Below, in pieces: positions 36,451 through 44,823 of a DNA stretch of 64,000 nucleotides (within the stretch, counting starts at the first letter, position 1; each line of letters begins with the position of its first letter). The stretch spans positions 1 through 64,000 of the forward strand of contig NZ_JAFCLU010000026.1 of the NCBI RefSeq assembly GCF_018130385.1, given 5' to 3'. The notes under the pieces were generated by a model, which was given only the letters and a program-made list of their open reading frames with translations, made no database searches and was not told the origin of the DNA. Made by a program: the position numbers and the translations under genes. The DNA is from Bradyrhizobium sp. AUGA SZCCT0283. Lineage in GTDB: Bacteria; Pseudomonadota; Alphaproteobacteria; Rhizobiales; Xanthobacteraceae.

Positions 36451-37005
36451 CTAATGCTGGTCGAGGCTCATGATGACGTGCACGAGACAGCCGTTCACGG
36501 TGCGCCCCGGCGGATGCAAGGATGACGGCGTCGCGACGTGGAAGTCGCCGGCCTTCAGGTTGAGATCGCCGAACGACAGGTCGCCCTCGAGCACCAGCGA
36601 CTGTTCGTCCGTATCGTGCGAATGCGGGTGGTAGGACGCGCCGGGCGCCATCCGGATCAACAGATATTGCCGGTTCTGCGCGCGGTCGACATGCAGCAGG
36701 CGTCCCTTGATGCCAGGACTGATCTCGAACCAGTTCGCGGTCCCTGCACGTCTGGTCACGGTGCCCGGCAGGTCGGCGCCCTCGCCCTCGATCCGGTCGA
36801 GAATTTTTTCGAGCATGCCCGTCGGCAGCGGTTCGGCCTCTTCCCCCGGCAGGCTGGAGAACATGCTCTCCCAATATTCGACCTGGGCCCGCAGCGCCTC
36901 GTCCGATTTCAATCGCTGGGCAAAGGCGCCGCTGTCCTCCTTGCCGAGCAGCCCGAGGACATACTCCGCCGCCTCGTCGGCCCCGGGCTTCACTGGCTTA
37001 GACAT
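36451..37005 (-). CDS. Cupin-type anti-sigma factor (ChrR-like C-terminus, RskA-like N-terminus)
   Basis: The 184-residue protein starts with an anti-sigma-like helical segment DEAAEYVLGLLGKEDSGAF and ALRAQVEYWESMFSSL (10-51), which resembles the RskA/anti-sigma-K domain. It lacks the H-x3-C-x2-C zinc motif of classic ChrR. After a linker, a cupin domain (about 92-180) carries APGASYHPHSHDTDEQSLVL with the metal-binding His/His/Glu set and GDFHVATPSSLHPPGRTV. It should bind and hold back the ECF sigma factor whose gene overlaps its start by 16 bases. The cupin may sense an oxidant or metabolite. Confidence 0.82.
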   Translation of the reverse strand: MSKPVKPGADEAAEYVLGLLGKEDSGAFAQRLKSDEALRAQVEYWESMFSSLPGEEAEPLPTGMLEKILDRIEGEGADLPGTVTRRAGTANWFEISPGIKGRLLHVDRAQNRQYLLIRMAPGASYHPHSHDTDEQSLVLEGDLSFGDLNLKAGDFHVATPSSLHPPGRTVNGCLVHVIMSLDQH

Positions 37006-37538
37006 AGCTGCAACTTCTCAACAGCACGGTGAATCCAGGTCTTGATCGTTCCAACCGGAACGGCCGAATGTTCGGCCAGCTCCTCATAGCTCAGGCCGTA
37101 ATAATAGGCCAAAAGGACGGATTGCCGGTAGTTTTGTTCCAGGAGACCGAGGCACCTTCGCAGGTCCGGCGCCAGGCCGGGATCGCGCGGCGCCTGATTT
37201 GACAGCGCCTCGACCAGGGCCGCGACGCTCGCGTCGGTCAGCGACACCGGCCCGGTCCGGCGCGCCGGCAACCGGTCCAGCGCGACACGGCGCACGACCG
37301 TCACCATCCAGTTCATCGCACCGCCTTTGGCGGGGTCGTACAGATAGGACTTTTGCCAGATCCGCAGCATCGCCTCCTGAAAGGCGTCCTCGGCGGCATT
37401 GCGATCCCGCAAGATCCGGCTGCAGATCCCGAACAGGGTTGGTCCCGCCTGCTCGTTCAGAAGGCGGAATGCCGTCCGGTCGCCTTTGGCGACAGAGCTG
37501 AGCACCTGCCCCAAATCGTCCTCGGGAAACTGTCGCAT
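36990..37538 (-). CDS. ECF RNA polymerase sigma factor (with linked anti-sigma)
   Basis: The 182-residue sigma factor has region 2 (GPTLFGICSRILRDRNAAED, AMLRIWQKSYLYDP and MNWMVTVVRRVALDRLP) and region 4 (LEQNYRQSVLLAYYYGLSYEELA with VPVGTIKTWIHRAVEKLQL). No extra C-terminal domain is present. The ATG at 37538 was chosen over an in-frame TTG 27 bases upstream. Its 3' end overlaps the anti-sigma gene by 16 bases, a sign of translational coupling in a sigma/anti-sigma pair. It diverges from a second ECF gene at 37789, so the two may cross-regulate. Confidence 0.93.
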   Translation of the reverse strand: MRQFPEDDLGQVLSSVAKGDRTAFRLLNEQAGPTLFGICSRILRDRNAAEDAFQEAMLRIWQKSYLYDPAKGGAMNWMVTVVRRVALDRLPARRTGPVSLTDASVAALVEALSNQAPRDPGLAPDLRRCLGLLEQNYRQSVLLAYYYGLSYEELAEHSAVPVGTIKTWIHRAVEKLQLCLSQ

Positions 37539-37788
37539 TCTGAGCGGGATGTGCCGGATATACAATCAAGGGTGGCGGTTCCTCGCGGACTATAGGGCTC
37601 AGGAAGTTACGGTTCAACGGGCCGGGGTTTCAAACGAGGTCGGTCCGCCGGGGGTCAAAAAATCATCGCCGATGCGCCGCCGCCGAAACTTTTTACGCCG
37701 GCCATCCGTATTGGCGGCATACGGCCCATCCGACGCTCGATGTCCGGGGGCGGGCCGGGGTTCCGACGACAATCGAACTGGGGATACC

Positions 37789-38400
37789 ATGGTGAATGCG
37801 GCGCCGCAGGGCACGACCGGACAACTGGACGGCAGAACCGTCCTTCTGCAACTGCTCGCGGAAGTCGCCCGCGGCAACAAATCCGCCTTCGCAAGGCTCT
37901 ACGGCCTCACCCACGCCAAGCTGCTGGGCGTCGCCCTGCGCATCCTGAGGGACCGGGCGCTGGCCGAGGATGTCTTGCAGGAGACCTATCTGAAGATCTG
38001 GCGCCACGCCGCCAGCTACGATCCGGCGATCGCCTCGCCGATGACCTGGATGGCCACCATCGTCAGGCACGGCGCCATCGATGCCGTGCGCAAGCGGCAG
38101 ATCGAGGCGTACGCCAGCGACGACGAGATGTCAGCGTTGCCCTCGAACGATCCCGATCCGGTCGACGAGATGCATCTCGCGCGCCTGCGCCCGAAGGCGC
38201 TGGCGGCGTTTGCGCGGCTGCCCGAAGACAAGCGCCGCCTGATCATGCTGGCCTATCTCAGGGACCGCAGCCGCCAGGACCTGTCGATACGGCTGGGCGT
38301 TCCCGCCAACACCGTCAAGACGCATCTGCGGCGGGCGCTGCTGGAACTGCGCGCCACGATGTTTGCCTCCATCGAGGCGAGGACGCACAGCGCAGCGTAA
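37789..38400 (+). CDS. ECF RNA polymerase sigma factor (second, divergent)
   Basis: The 203-residue sigma factor has region 2 (AFARLYGLTHAKLLGVALRI, AEDVLQETYLKIWRHAASYD and MTWMATIVRHGAIDAVRKRQ) and region 4 (LPEDKRRLIMLAYLRDRSRQDL with VPANTVKTHLRRALLELRA). The ATG at 37789 has GGGGA upstream. No anti-sigma gene follows; the nearest is the cupin-type factor encoded on the other side of the divergent promoter region. It differs clearly in sequence from its neighbour, so it is not a recent duplicate, and its regulon cannot be told. Confidence 0.92.
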   Translation: MVNAAPQGTTGQLDGRTVLLQLLAEVARGNKSAFARLYGLTHAKLLGVALRILRDRALAEDVLQETYLKIWRHAASYDPAIASPMTWMATIVRHGAIDAVRKRQIEAYASDDEMSALPSNDPDPVDEMHLARLRPKALAAFARLPEDKRRLIMLAYLRDRSRQDLSIRLGVPANTVKTHLRRALLELRATMFASIEARTHSAA

Positions 38401-38410
38401 AACGAAAAGA

Positions 38411-38426
38411 GCGGCCTCTCGGCCGC
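38411..38426. terminator. Hairpin between convergent sigma-factor and pckA genes
   Basis: GCGGCC-TCTC-GGCCGC forms a 6-base-pair GC stem directly after the sigma-factor stop, preceded by a purine run (CGAAAAGA). It is a probable bidirectional terminator, with no clear T-run. Confidence 0.5.
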
Positions 38427-38466
38427 CCTCGTCGTTCTCGAATGGTGCGTAGCTTGACCGGGGCGA

Positions 38467-40083
38467 TTACTCCGCCGCGAGCTTGAGGTCCGGCGCAGCG
38501 GCGCGGACTTCGGCGTCGACCTGGGCTTCGAACTTGGCAAAGTTCTTCTGGAACATGCCGACCAGGCTACGGGCGGTCTTGTCGAACTCGGCCTTGTCCT
38601 TCCAGGTGTTGACGGGATCGAGGATCTCGCTCGGCACGCCCGGCAGCGCGGTCGGAACCGCGAAGCCGAAATACTTGTCGGTGCGGAACTCGACATTGCG
38701 CAGGCTGCCGTCGAGCGCAGCGGTGAGCAGTGCGCGGGTGACCTTGATCGGCATCCGGCTGCCAGTGCCGTACTTGCCGCCGGTCCAGCCGGTGTTGACC
38801 AGCCAGCAATCGACATTGTGCTTGGCGATCAGCTCGCGCAGCATGTTGCCGTAGACGGAAGGATCGAGCGGCAGGAACGGCGAACCGAAGCAGGTGGAGA
38901 ATTCCGGCTGCGGCTCCTTGCCGAGACCGCGCTCGGTGCCGGCGACCTTGGCGGTGTAGCCGGACAGGAAGTGATACATCGCCTGCGCCGGCGTCAATTT
39001 TGCAATTGGCGGCAGGACGCCGAAGGCGTCGGCGGCCAGCATCACCACGTTCTTCGGCTGCGGTGCGCGGCCGGTCCGCGATGCGTTGGGAATGAAATCG
39101 AGGGGATAGGCCGAACGCGTGTTCTCGGTCTTGGAACCATCGTCGAAATCGACCTCGCGGGTGTCTTCGTCGAGCACGCAGTTCTCGAGCACCGCGCCGA
39201 AGCGCTTGCTCGCGGCATAGATCTGGGGCTCTGCCTCCTTCGACAGCTTGATGCACTTGGCATAGCAGCCGCCTTCGAAATTGAAGACGCCGTCGTTACC
39301 CCAGCCATGCTCGTCATCGCCGATCAGCGTACGGTTGGGATCCGCCGAGAGCGTGGTTTTGCCGGTGCCGGACAGGCCGAAGAAGACTGCGGTGTCGCCC
39401 TTGGGTCCGACATTGGCCGAGCAATGCATCGGCATCACGCCCTTGGCAGGCAGGTAGTAGTTCAGCGTGGTGAAGACCGATTTCTTCATCTCGCCGGCAT
39501 AATAAGACCCGCCGATCAGGACGATCTTGCGGGCGAAATCGATCGCGACGACGTTCTCCGAGCGCACGCCGTGACGTTTGGGATCGGCGCGAAAGCTCGG
39601 CAGGGAGATGATGGTCAGCTCGGGCACGAAGTCGCGGAGCGCCGAAGTCTCTGGGCGGATCAGCAGCGTGCGGATGAACAGCGAGTGCCAGGCGAGTTCG
39701 GTGAAGACACGGGTCTTGATCTGGAAGGTCGGATCGGCGCCGCCGTAGAGGTCCTGCGCGTAGAGTGTCATGCCTTCGGCATGCTTGAGGAAGTCGGCGT
39801 AGAGCGCAGCGAACTGGTCCGAGGTGATCGACTGGTTGCCGGCCCACCACATGTTCTTGTCGGTGGTCGCGTCCCGAACCGTGAACTTGTCCTTCGGACT
39901 GCGGCCGGTGAACTCGCCGGTGTCCGCACACAGCGCGCCGTCGGCCGACAACACGGCCTCCCCCGCCGCGAGTGAATATTGATAGAGCTGCGGCGCACCG
40001 AGATTCCAGTGTACCGTCTTGAGATTTTTTAAGCCGAATTTGTCGGCGCCGAAGGCACCGTTGCGTAGACCCGTCTCTTGCAC
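38467..40083 (-). CDS. pckA: Phosphoenolpyruvate carboxykinase (ATP)
   Basis: The 538-residue enzyme converts oxaloacetate to PEP and starts gluconeogenesis, which rhizobia need for growth on dicarboxylates. The kinase-1a P-loop is GLSGTGKTTLSADP, followed by LIGDDEHGWG (kinase-2, metal) and the ATP-family AYPLDFIPNAS segment. The catalytic-loop region is IVLIGGSYYAGEMKKSVF. Length is normal. The start is GTG at 40083 with GGAGG at ideal spacing. In related rhizobia pckA lies directly beside chvI; here two unrelated genes lie between them. Confidence 0.96.
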   Translation of the reverse strand: MQETGLRNGAFGADKFGLKNLKTVHWNLGAPQLYQYSLAAGEAVLSADGALCADTGEFTGRSPKDKFTVRDATTDKNMWWAGNQSITSDQFAALYADFLKHAEGMTLYAQDLYGGADPTFQIKTRVFTELAWHSLFIRTLLIRPETSALRDFVPELTIISLPSFRADPKRHGVRSENVVAIDFARKIVLIGGSYYAGEMKKSVFTTLNYYLPAKGVMPMHCSANVGPKGDTAVFFGLSGTGKTTLSADPNRTLIGDDEHGWGNDGVFNFEGGCYAKCIKLSKEAEPQIYAASKRFGAVLENCVLDEDTREVDFDDGSKTENTRSAYPLDFIPNASRTGRAPQPKNVVMLAADAFGVLPPIAKLTPAQAMYHFLSGYTAKVAGTERGLGKEPQPEFSTCFGSPFLPLDPSVYGNMLRELIAKHNVDCWLVNTGWTGGKYGTGSRMPIKVTRALLTAALDGSLRNVEFRTDKYFGFAVPTALPGVPSEILDPVNTWKDKAEFDKTARSLVGMFQKNFAKFEAQVDAEVRAAAPDLKLAAE

Positions 40084-40372
40084 GAAGAATCCTCCTCGAA
40101 CCCGCGTTACTCGATCGCGCGCATGTCGCTTGACGCGCTCTGTCGCGGTGACCTCTGAATATAGCCTTCCGGCCTCGGTCCGGCGACCTAATACTGATGA
40201 ACGCCGCGCTTGCCAAGCCGATCCACACGATTTGGTTTATTCGATCGAGGGCGGGGATCTGGATCAATCGCTTGCTGCGGCGCTTTTCGTTATTTTGCCG
40301 TCGTGGTTGCGCGACCATCCGTCGCTGCCTCGCGCTCGATCGAAAATTGCTGCGTCGCACAATCAAAAATTT

Positions 40373-42970
40373 TCAACGCGCGGCGCCCTCTCCGATCAGC
40401 GCAAACGGCCCCCAGAACGCCGGATAGGCGTTGCGGGGCGAGGAGGCATCGTTGAGATAGGCCAGCATCGCCTGACGCAGCGCCTCGGCGCGGCCGAGCC
40501 TGGGATCGGCCTTCAGGCGATCGAAGGTCGAAATCGACAGCCGCGTGGCGGCCTCCGAATTGACCGCCCAATGCGAGACCAGCAGCGCCCGCGCACCGGC
40601 ATAGAAGAACGATCGCGCAAGCCCCGAGAGCGCTTCGGCGCCGGGCTTGTCGCCGGCAATCGTGTTGCAGGCCGACAGCACCACCCAATCGGCGTTGAGC
40701 TTGAGCTGCGCGACTTCGCTCGCGGTGAGCAGCCCGTCATCGAACTCCGACGGCTGTTTTGGAATGCTCAGCACCAGCGACGGTTCGGCAAGCCCTTTCA
40801 CGTCACCGGCGACGAGACCGTGGGTCGCGAAATAGACAATGCCGTAATCGGCGAGCGGCGTGCGCTTGAGCGTGGTTTCGCTGGCGTCCTCGCCGAGGTG
40901 AATATCGGCAGCCGCGACGCCGAGGTTCTTGGCAATCGCGTTGAGTTCGTCGGCGGTGTCGGGCAATTGCGGGAGCGCGTCCGCCAGCCGCGTGCGATCG
41001 ACGCCGGCGCCCTGCCAGAAATCCGTGTAGGCGCCGGTCGCAAGGTTGCGGGCGGCGGTCCTGGTGGAACGGTTGCCATAGGCGGGCTTCACGGCGGGAT
41101 TGAAAATGGGATCGCCAAAGCCCGTCATCGGCTTTGTGCTTTGCTCCTTGCGGGCAAACACCCGCAGCGCTTTCAGGCTCGCGGCCGACGGCAGGATCGA
41201 CACCGCCTGACGCTTCAACAGCCAGGCCGCATCGCGGTAGCCCTCGAACTTTTCCGGGATAGCCGCCGCCGGCTTCTCGGTCACCAGCAGATGGAACGGC
41301 AGCGCCGTCAGGGCGCCCGATGCCACGACCAGAAGTGACGGCTTGTCCTTGATCAACGCATCTACCGGCGCAAGCAGCATCTCATGCAGTTCGTGGGCGA
41401 GCGCCAGATCGAACAGGGCGGATTTTCCAGAAGCATCGCTCGCCTTGCCGAGATCCAGTCCACGGCGGAACGCAGTGATCTTCTGCGACAATATTTCCGC
41501 GCCACGCGGGATCGGCTTCCAGTCAAAGCTCTCGCGGGTGATCGCAATGACGTAGCTTTCCACCTCGGTGACCGCAATCAGCACCATCGCCTCGTCCCCC
41601 GACAACAGCGGCTGAATCTCCTTCACCGTTAACGGCAACGGATTCGACAGGGCGGCGTAGTCGGGAAATTCCGCGGACAAGATCTTTTGCAATGACGCCC
41701 GCTCGGTCGCGATAGCGGCAAGCCGGGCACGGGCGCGCTGCTCGGCGGCCGCGTCGCGCTTCGAGCGCTCCTTCGACACGGCCGCCACGATCGACTTGTC
41801 CAGCGCTTCCGCCTCGGTGGCGAGATCCTGATCGCGGCGCACCAGTTCTGCGAGGCGATCACTCCCCGCGGCCAGCCGCACCGCCAGCTTGTTCACGGCG
41901 GAGGCAACCGAGGACTGGGTGCCGCGCTGGATCACGTTGAGCATATCGTTCACCGCTTTTTCGCGCGGCATCAATTGCTGGCGCTCGGCGTCCGCCAGCA
42001 CCGGAAGGACGGCGCGGGGTTGCGCGCGTCCGTTTCCGATCAGCCGCTGCACCAGCGGCAGCGCGTCGCCGGGACGGCCCGACGCCTGATAGAATGCCGC
42101 CAGATTGTTGGTCGACGTCGCAGTATCCGGATGGTCGGGACCGACGGCGCGCTCCCGGATCGCCAGCGCCCGCTCGAACAGCGGCTGGGCCTCGGCATAA
42201 CGGCCCTGCCGTTCATAGAGGTCGGCGAGATTGTTCAGCGAGCGCGCCACATCAGGGTGTTCGCGCCCCAGCACCTTTTCGCGGATCGCCAGCGACCGCC
42301 TGATCAGCGGCTCGGCCTCGGCGTAACGGCCCTGGACCTTCCCGACCTGGCCAAGATTGTTCAGAAGCGTCGCCACCGCGGGATGTTCCGGGCCGGCCGC
42401 TTTCTCGTAGATCGCCAGCGCCCGTTTGAACAACGGCTCGGAATCGCCATGGCGGCCGAGCTTCTCGTAATGCGTCGCCAAATTGTTCAGGGATTGCCCG
42501 AGGTCCGGATGACCGCGCCCCAGTGATTTTTCGCGCACGGAAAGCGCACGCCTGAACAGGGGCTCGGCGTCGGCATAGCGCTGCTGCCGTTGATACAACG
42601 CGGCCAGATTGTTCAACACAGCCGCGAGCTCGGGCGAGTCGGGACCCACTGTCCTCTCCAGGATCGCCATGGATCGCTTGAACAGCGGCTCGGCCTCGGC
42701 ATCCCTGCCCTGGTTGCCGTAGGCCTGCGCCAGATTGTTCAGCGCTGCGCCGACGTCGCGATGCGCGGGACCGAATCTCTTTTCGAGGCTTTCCGCCTGT
42801 CCCTGCGCCAGCGCAACGGCTTCGGCGTATTTGCCGGCGCGGCCGAGTTCATTGATCCTGACGCTGAGGGCTGCGACCTCGCCTTTTTGCGCCAGCGACG
42901 GCGCGGAGAGGCACGTGCCCGACATCAGCGCGAGACACACTGAAAATATCAATCGATTGCGGAATTTCAT
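40373..42970 (-). CDS. Exported TPR-CHAT protein (putative caspase-like protease)
   Basis: The 865-residue protein has a signal peptide (RLIFSVCLALMSGTCLSAPS, cut near residue 28) and about seven 42-residue tetratricopeptide repeats of the kinesin-light-chain type (about 35-310), e.g. AALNNLAQAYGNQGRDAEAE. A helical, Lys/Arg/Ala-rich linker (about 350-440) follows, and a C-terminal CHAT domain (about 540-865). The CHAT domain contains SLLVVASGALTALPFHLL, the catalytic-type His717 in YFATHGLVAGD and Cys768 in VVLSACNTIAGD, then FFYAGARALLVSHWAV and the ending AFWGPFALIGEG. Both dyad residues of the caspase-like fold are present, so it may be an active protease outside the cytoplasm. Target and trigger are unknown. 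Monocistronic. Confidence 0.88.
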   Translation of the reverse strand: MKFRNRLIFSVCLALMSGTCLSAPSLAQKGEVAALSVRINELGRAGKYAEAVALAQGQAESLEKRFGPAHRDVGAALNNLAQAYGNQGRDAEAEPLFKRSMAILERTVGPDSPELAAVLNNLAALYQRQQRYADAEPLFRRALSVREKSLGRGHPDLGQSLNNLATHYEKLGRHGDSEPLFKRALAIYEKAAGPEHPAVATLLNNLGQVGKVQGRYAEAEPLIRRSLAIREKVLGREHPDVARSLNNLADLYERQGRYAEAQPLFERALAIRERAVGPDHPDTATSTNNLAAFYQASGRPGDALPLVQRLIGNGRAQPRAVLPVLADAERQQLMPREKAVNDMLNVIQRGTQSSVASAVNKLAVRLAAGSDRLAELVRRDQDLATEAEALDKSIVAAVSKERSKRDAAAEQRARARLAAIATERASLQKILSAEFPDYAALSNPLPLTVKEIQPLLSGDEAMVLIAVTEVESYVIAITRESFDWKPIPRGAEILSQKITAFRRGLDLGKASDASGKSALFDLALAHELHEMLLAPVDALIKDKPSLLVVASGALTALPFHLLVTEKPAAAIPEKFEGYRDAAWLLKRQAVSILPSAASLKALRVFARKEQSTKPMTGFGDPIFNPAVKPAYGNRSTRTAARNLATGAYTDFWQGAGVDRTRLADALPQLPDTADELNAIAKNLGVAAADIHLGEDASETTLKRTPLADYGIVYFATHGLVAGDVKGLAEPSLVLSIPKQPSEFDDGLLTASEVAQLKLNADWVVLSACNTIAGDKPGAEALSGLARSFFYAGARALLVSHWAVNSEAATRLSISTFDRLKADPRLGRAEALRQAMLAYLNDASSPRNAYPAFWGPFALIGEGAAR

Positions 42971-43070
42971 GCGGGCTTTCGCTGGTCACCTTTGCACGGG
43001 CTTGGATTAGGTCGCGCAAACTTCCGCACCCGTTCAAATCCGCGCTCGATAACAGCAGCGTTAACCCCTG

Positions 43071-43805
43071 TTAGCCCTTGGCCCGCGCCTCGCCCGCCAG
43101 CCGCACCAGCATCTTGCGCAGCGCCATGGCGCTGGTGACCCGTTCCGGGAAATCCAGCCGCAGCGTCGTGCTCCCGGCCTGCATGTCCATGCCGTCGGGG
43201 TCGCAGCCGGTGCAGCGCCAATCGGCGGATTCGGCATCCAGCAGCTTGGTCGCATAGAGGTTCATCGCCTCGCGATGATCCTCATTCATATGCTCGACCG
43301 CGCCCTGCTCGGCTTCCAGCAAATCGGCGGCATCGCCGATTCGGGTCAGAAACCGCTCAGGCTTGAGGTCGATGATGCGGCCGAAACCGGCGACCAGATG
43401 CAGGCCTGACGGCGCGATCCGAAAGAACGAAAAGTCCTTGAAATCCGCAAAGGCTTCCGCGGATGGATGGGCATTGAGGTAGCGCCGGCGCAGGATTTTT
43501 GTCGCCTCCGCTGTGGCCTCCTCGGCCCGGCCCGCCAGCATGATTCGCACGCCCTCCAGGGGATCGCCGGCGGCGCGCTCGTCCAGCATCAGGGATACGC
43601 GGCTGTCGCCGAGAATATTCTTCGTATGCAGCGCGAGCCGGGAAATCAGCAGGATCGGAGACCCGTCGGCGTGGCTGGCGACGTTAACCAACGAGCAATA
43701 GGGATCGCCGCTTTCGGGCATAAGGGTGGCGAGCGCGCCCTGCCGGCTGCGCCGCAGCAGCGAACGGGCAAGTTTGGAAGCATCAAAAATAGCGGTCGGC
43801 TGCAT
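43071..43805 (-). CDS. HugZ-family haem-utilisation / pyridoxamine-phosphate-oxidase-fold protein
   Basis: The 244-residue protein has an N-terminal split-barrel FMN/haem-binding domain (RQGALATLMPESGDPYCSLV, LLISRLALHTKNILGDSRVS, FFRIAPSGLHLVAGFGRI) and a C-terminal DUF2470-type domain (AEQGAVEHMNEDHREAMNLY and the GCDPDGMDM region). This two-domain build is that of HugZ/HutZ haem-degrading proteins, but many members lack tested activity. No haem-uptake genes are in the window and no clear iron-responsive box was seen upstream. It lies in the gap between the CHAT gene and chvI. Confidence 0.8.
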   Translation of the reverse strand: MQPTAIFDASKLARSLLRRSRQGALATLMPESGDPYCSLVNVASHADGSPILLISRLALHTKNILGDSRVSLMLDERAAGDPLEGVRIMLAGRAEEATAEATKILRRRYLNAHPSAEAFADFKDFSFFRIAPSGLHLVAGFGRIIDLKPERFLTRIGDAADLLEAEQGAVEHMNEDHREAMNLYATKLLDAESADWRCTGCDPDGMDMQAGSTTLRLDFPERVTSAMALRKMLVRLAGEARAKG

Positions 43806-43865
43806 GGTTCCTTTCCGGCCATCTTATTGCAAAAAGGGCCTTTTCTGGGCCTGACAGGGTGCTAT

Positions 43866-43994
43866 ATGGGGGACAGCGTATCACCGCAGGAGCGTTTTGC
43901 GGAACTCGGTCACACTTCAGCCCAGCTTGCATTGCTCGTTGACCGTGTACGAAGCCCATTTATGCGGCGTCTGGCTGGATTGCCCGCCGTTTAA
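43866..43994 (+). CDS. Possible 42-codon leader ORF upstream of chvI
   Basis: An ATG with AGGG about 6 bases upstream opens a 42-codon frame starting MGDSVSPQERFAELGHTS and ending in RRLAGLPAV before TAA, 27 bases before chvI. The peptide looks plausible (no stop-like runs, ordinary composition), but no family is known. It could be a small protein or an upstream leader peptide controlling chvI translation; it may also be chance. Confidence 0.3.
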   Translation: MGDSVSPQERFAELGHTSAQLALLVDRVRSPFMRRLAGLPAV

Positions 43995-44021
43995 GCCACT
44001 CTCTTATTCGAAAGCAGGCTC

Positions 44022-44723
44022 ATGCCCACAATCGCCCTGGTCGATGATGACCGCAACATTCTCACTTCCGTGTCGATCGCGCTCGAAGCCGAAGGCTATC
44101 GCATCATGACCTACACGGACGGTGCTTCGGCGCTCGACGGCTTCCGCACTTCGCCGCCGGACCTCGCGATCCTCGACATCAAGATGCCGCGCATGGACGG
44201 CATGGAAACGCTACGCCGGCTGCGGCAGAAGTCCGATTTGCCGGTGATCTTCCTGACCTCCAAGGATGAAGAGATCGACGAATTGTTCGGCCTCAAGATG
44301 GGCGCCGACGATTTCATCCGCAAGCCGTTCTCGCAGCGCCTTCTGGTCGAGCGCGTCAAGGCCGTGCTCCGCCGCGGCCAACCCAAGGATCCGACCGCCG
44401 TTCCGAAGGAGCCGGATGCCCGCGCCCTGGACCGCGGCCTCTTACGGATGGATCCGGAACGTCACACCTGTACCTGGAAGAACGAGCCGGTGACGCTCAC
44501 CGTGACCGAATTCCTGATCCTGCAGGCGCTGGCGACGCGGCCGGGCGTGGTGAAAAGCCGCAATGCGCTGATGGACGCGGCCTATGACGACCAGGTCTAT
44601 GTCGACGACCGCACCATCGACAGTCACATCAAGCGGCTACGCAAGAAGTTCAAGGTGGTCGACGACGATTTCGAGATGATCGAGACGCTGTACGGCGTCG
44701 GCTATCGCTTCAAGGAAGCCTGA
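44022..44723 (+). CDS. chvI: Response regulator ChvI
   Basis: The 233-residue OmpR-family regulator has a receiver domain (VDDDRNIL acidic pocket, phosphorylated Asp52 in LAILDIKMPRMDG, FLTSKDEEIDELFGLKMGAD switch region and Lys in IRKPF) and a C-terminal winged helix (LTVTEFLILQALATRPGVVK, DDRTIDSHIKRLRKKF, YGVGYRF). Sequence, partner kinase and neighbours match ChvI, which with ChvG governs envelope, acid and symbiosis or virulence genes in rhizobia. It is transcribed with chvG, separated by about 100 bases with a strong hairpin. Confidence 0.94.
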   Translation: MPTIALVDDDRNILTSVSIALEAEGYRIMTYTDGASALDGFRTSPPDLAILDIKMPRMDGMETLRRLRQKSDLPVIFLTSKDEEIDELFGLKMGADDFIRKPFSQRLLVERVKAVLRRGQPKDPTAVPKEPDARALDRGLLRMDPERHTCTWKNEPVTLTVTEFLILQALATRPGVVKSRNALMDAAYDDQVYVDDRTIDSHIKRLRKKFKVVDDDFEMIETLYGVGYRFKEA

Positions 44724-44724
44724 T

Positions 44725-44776
44725 CTGCGCTCTCCGGGCGGAAGTGCCGACTGACACATCCGCCCGTTCGGCGCAG
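44725..44776 (+). other. Nested hairpin between chvI and chvG
   Basis: CTGCGC (44725-44730) pairs with GCGCAG (44771-44776), and inside it CGGGCGGA (44735-44742) pairs with TCCGCCCG (44759-44766). The result is a two-stage stem directly after the chvI stop codon. With no T-run, it is more likely a processing or mRNA-stability element, setting different levels of regulator and kinase, than a full terminator. Confidence 0.55.
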
Positions 44777-44823
44777 AAGCGTAAGAATTAAAAAACGGCG
44801 CATCACAACCGGCAGCTCGGCCA

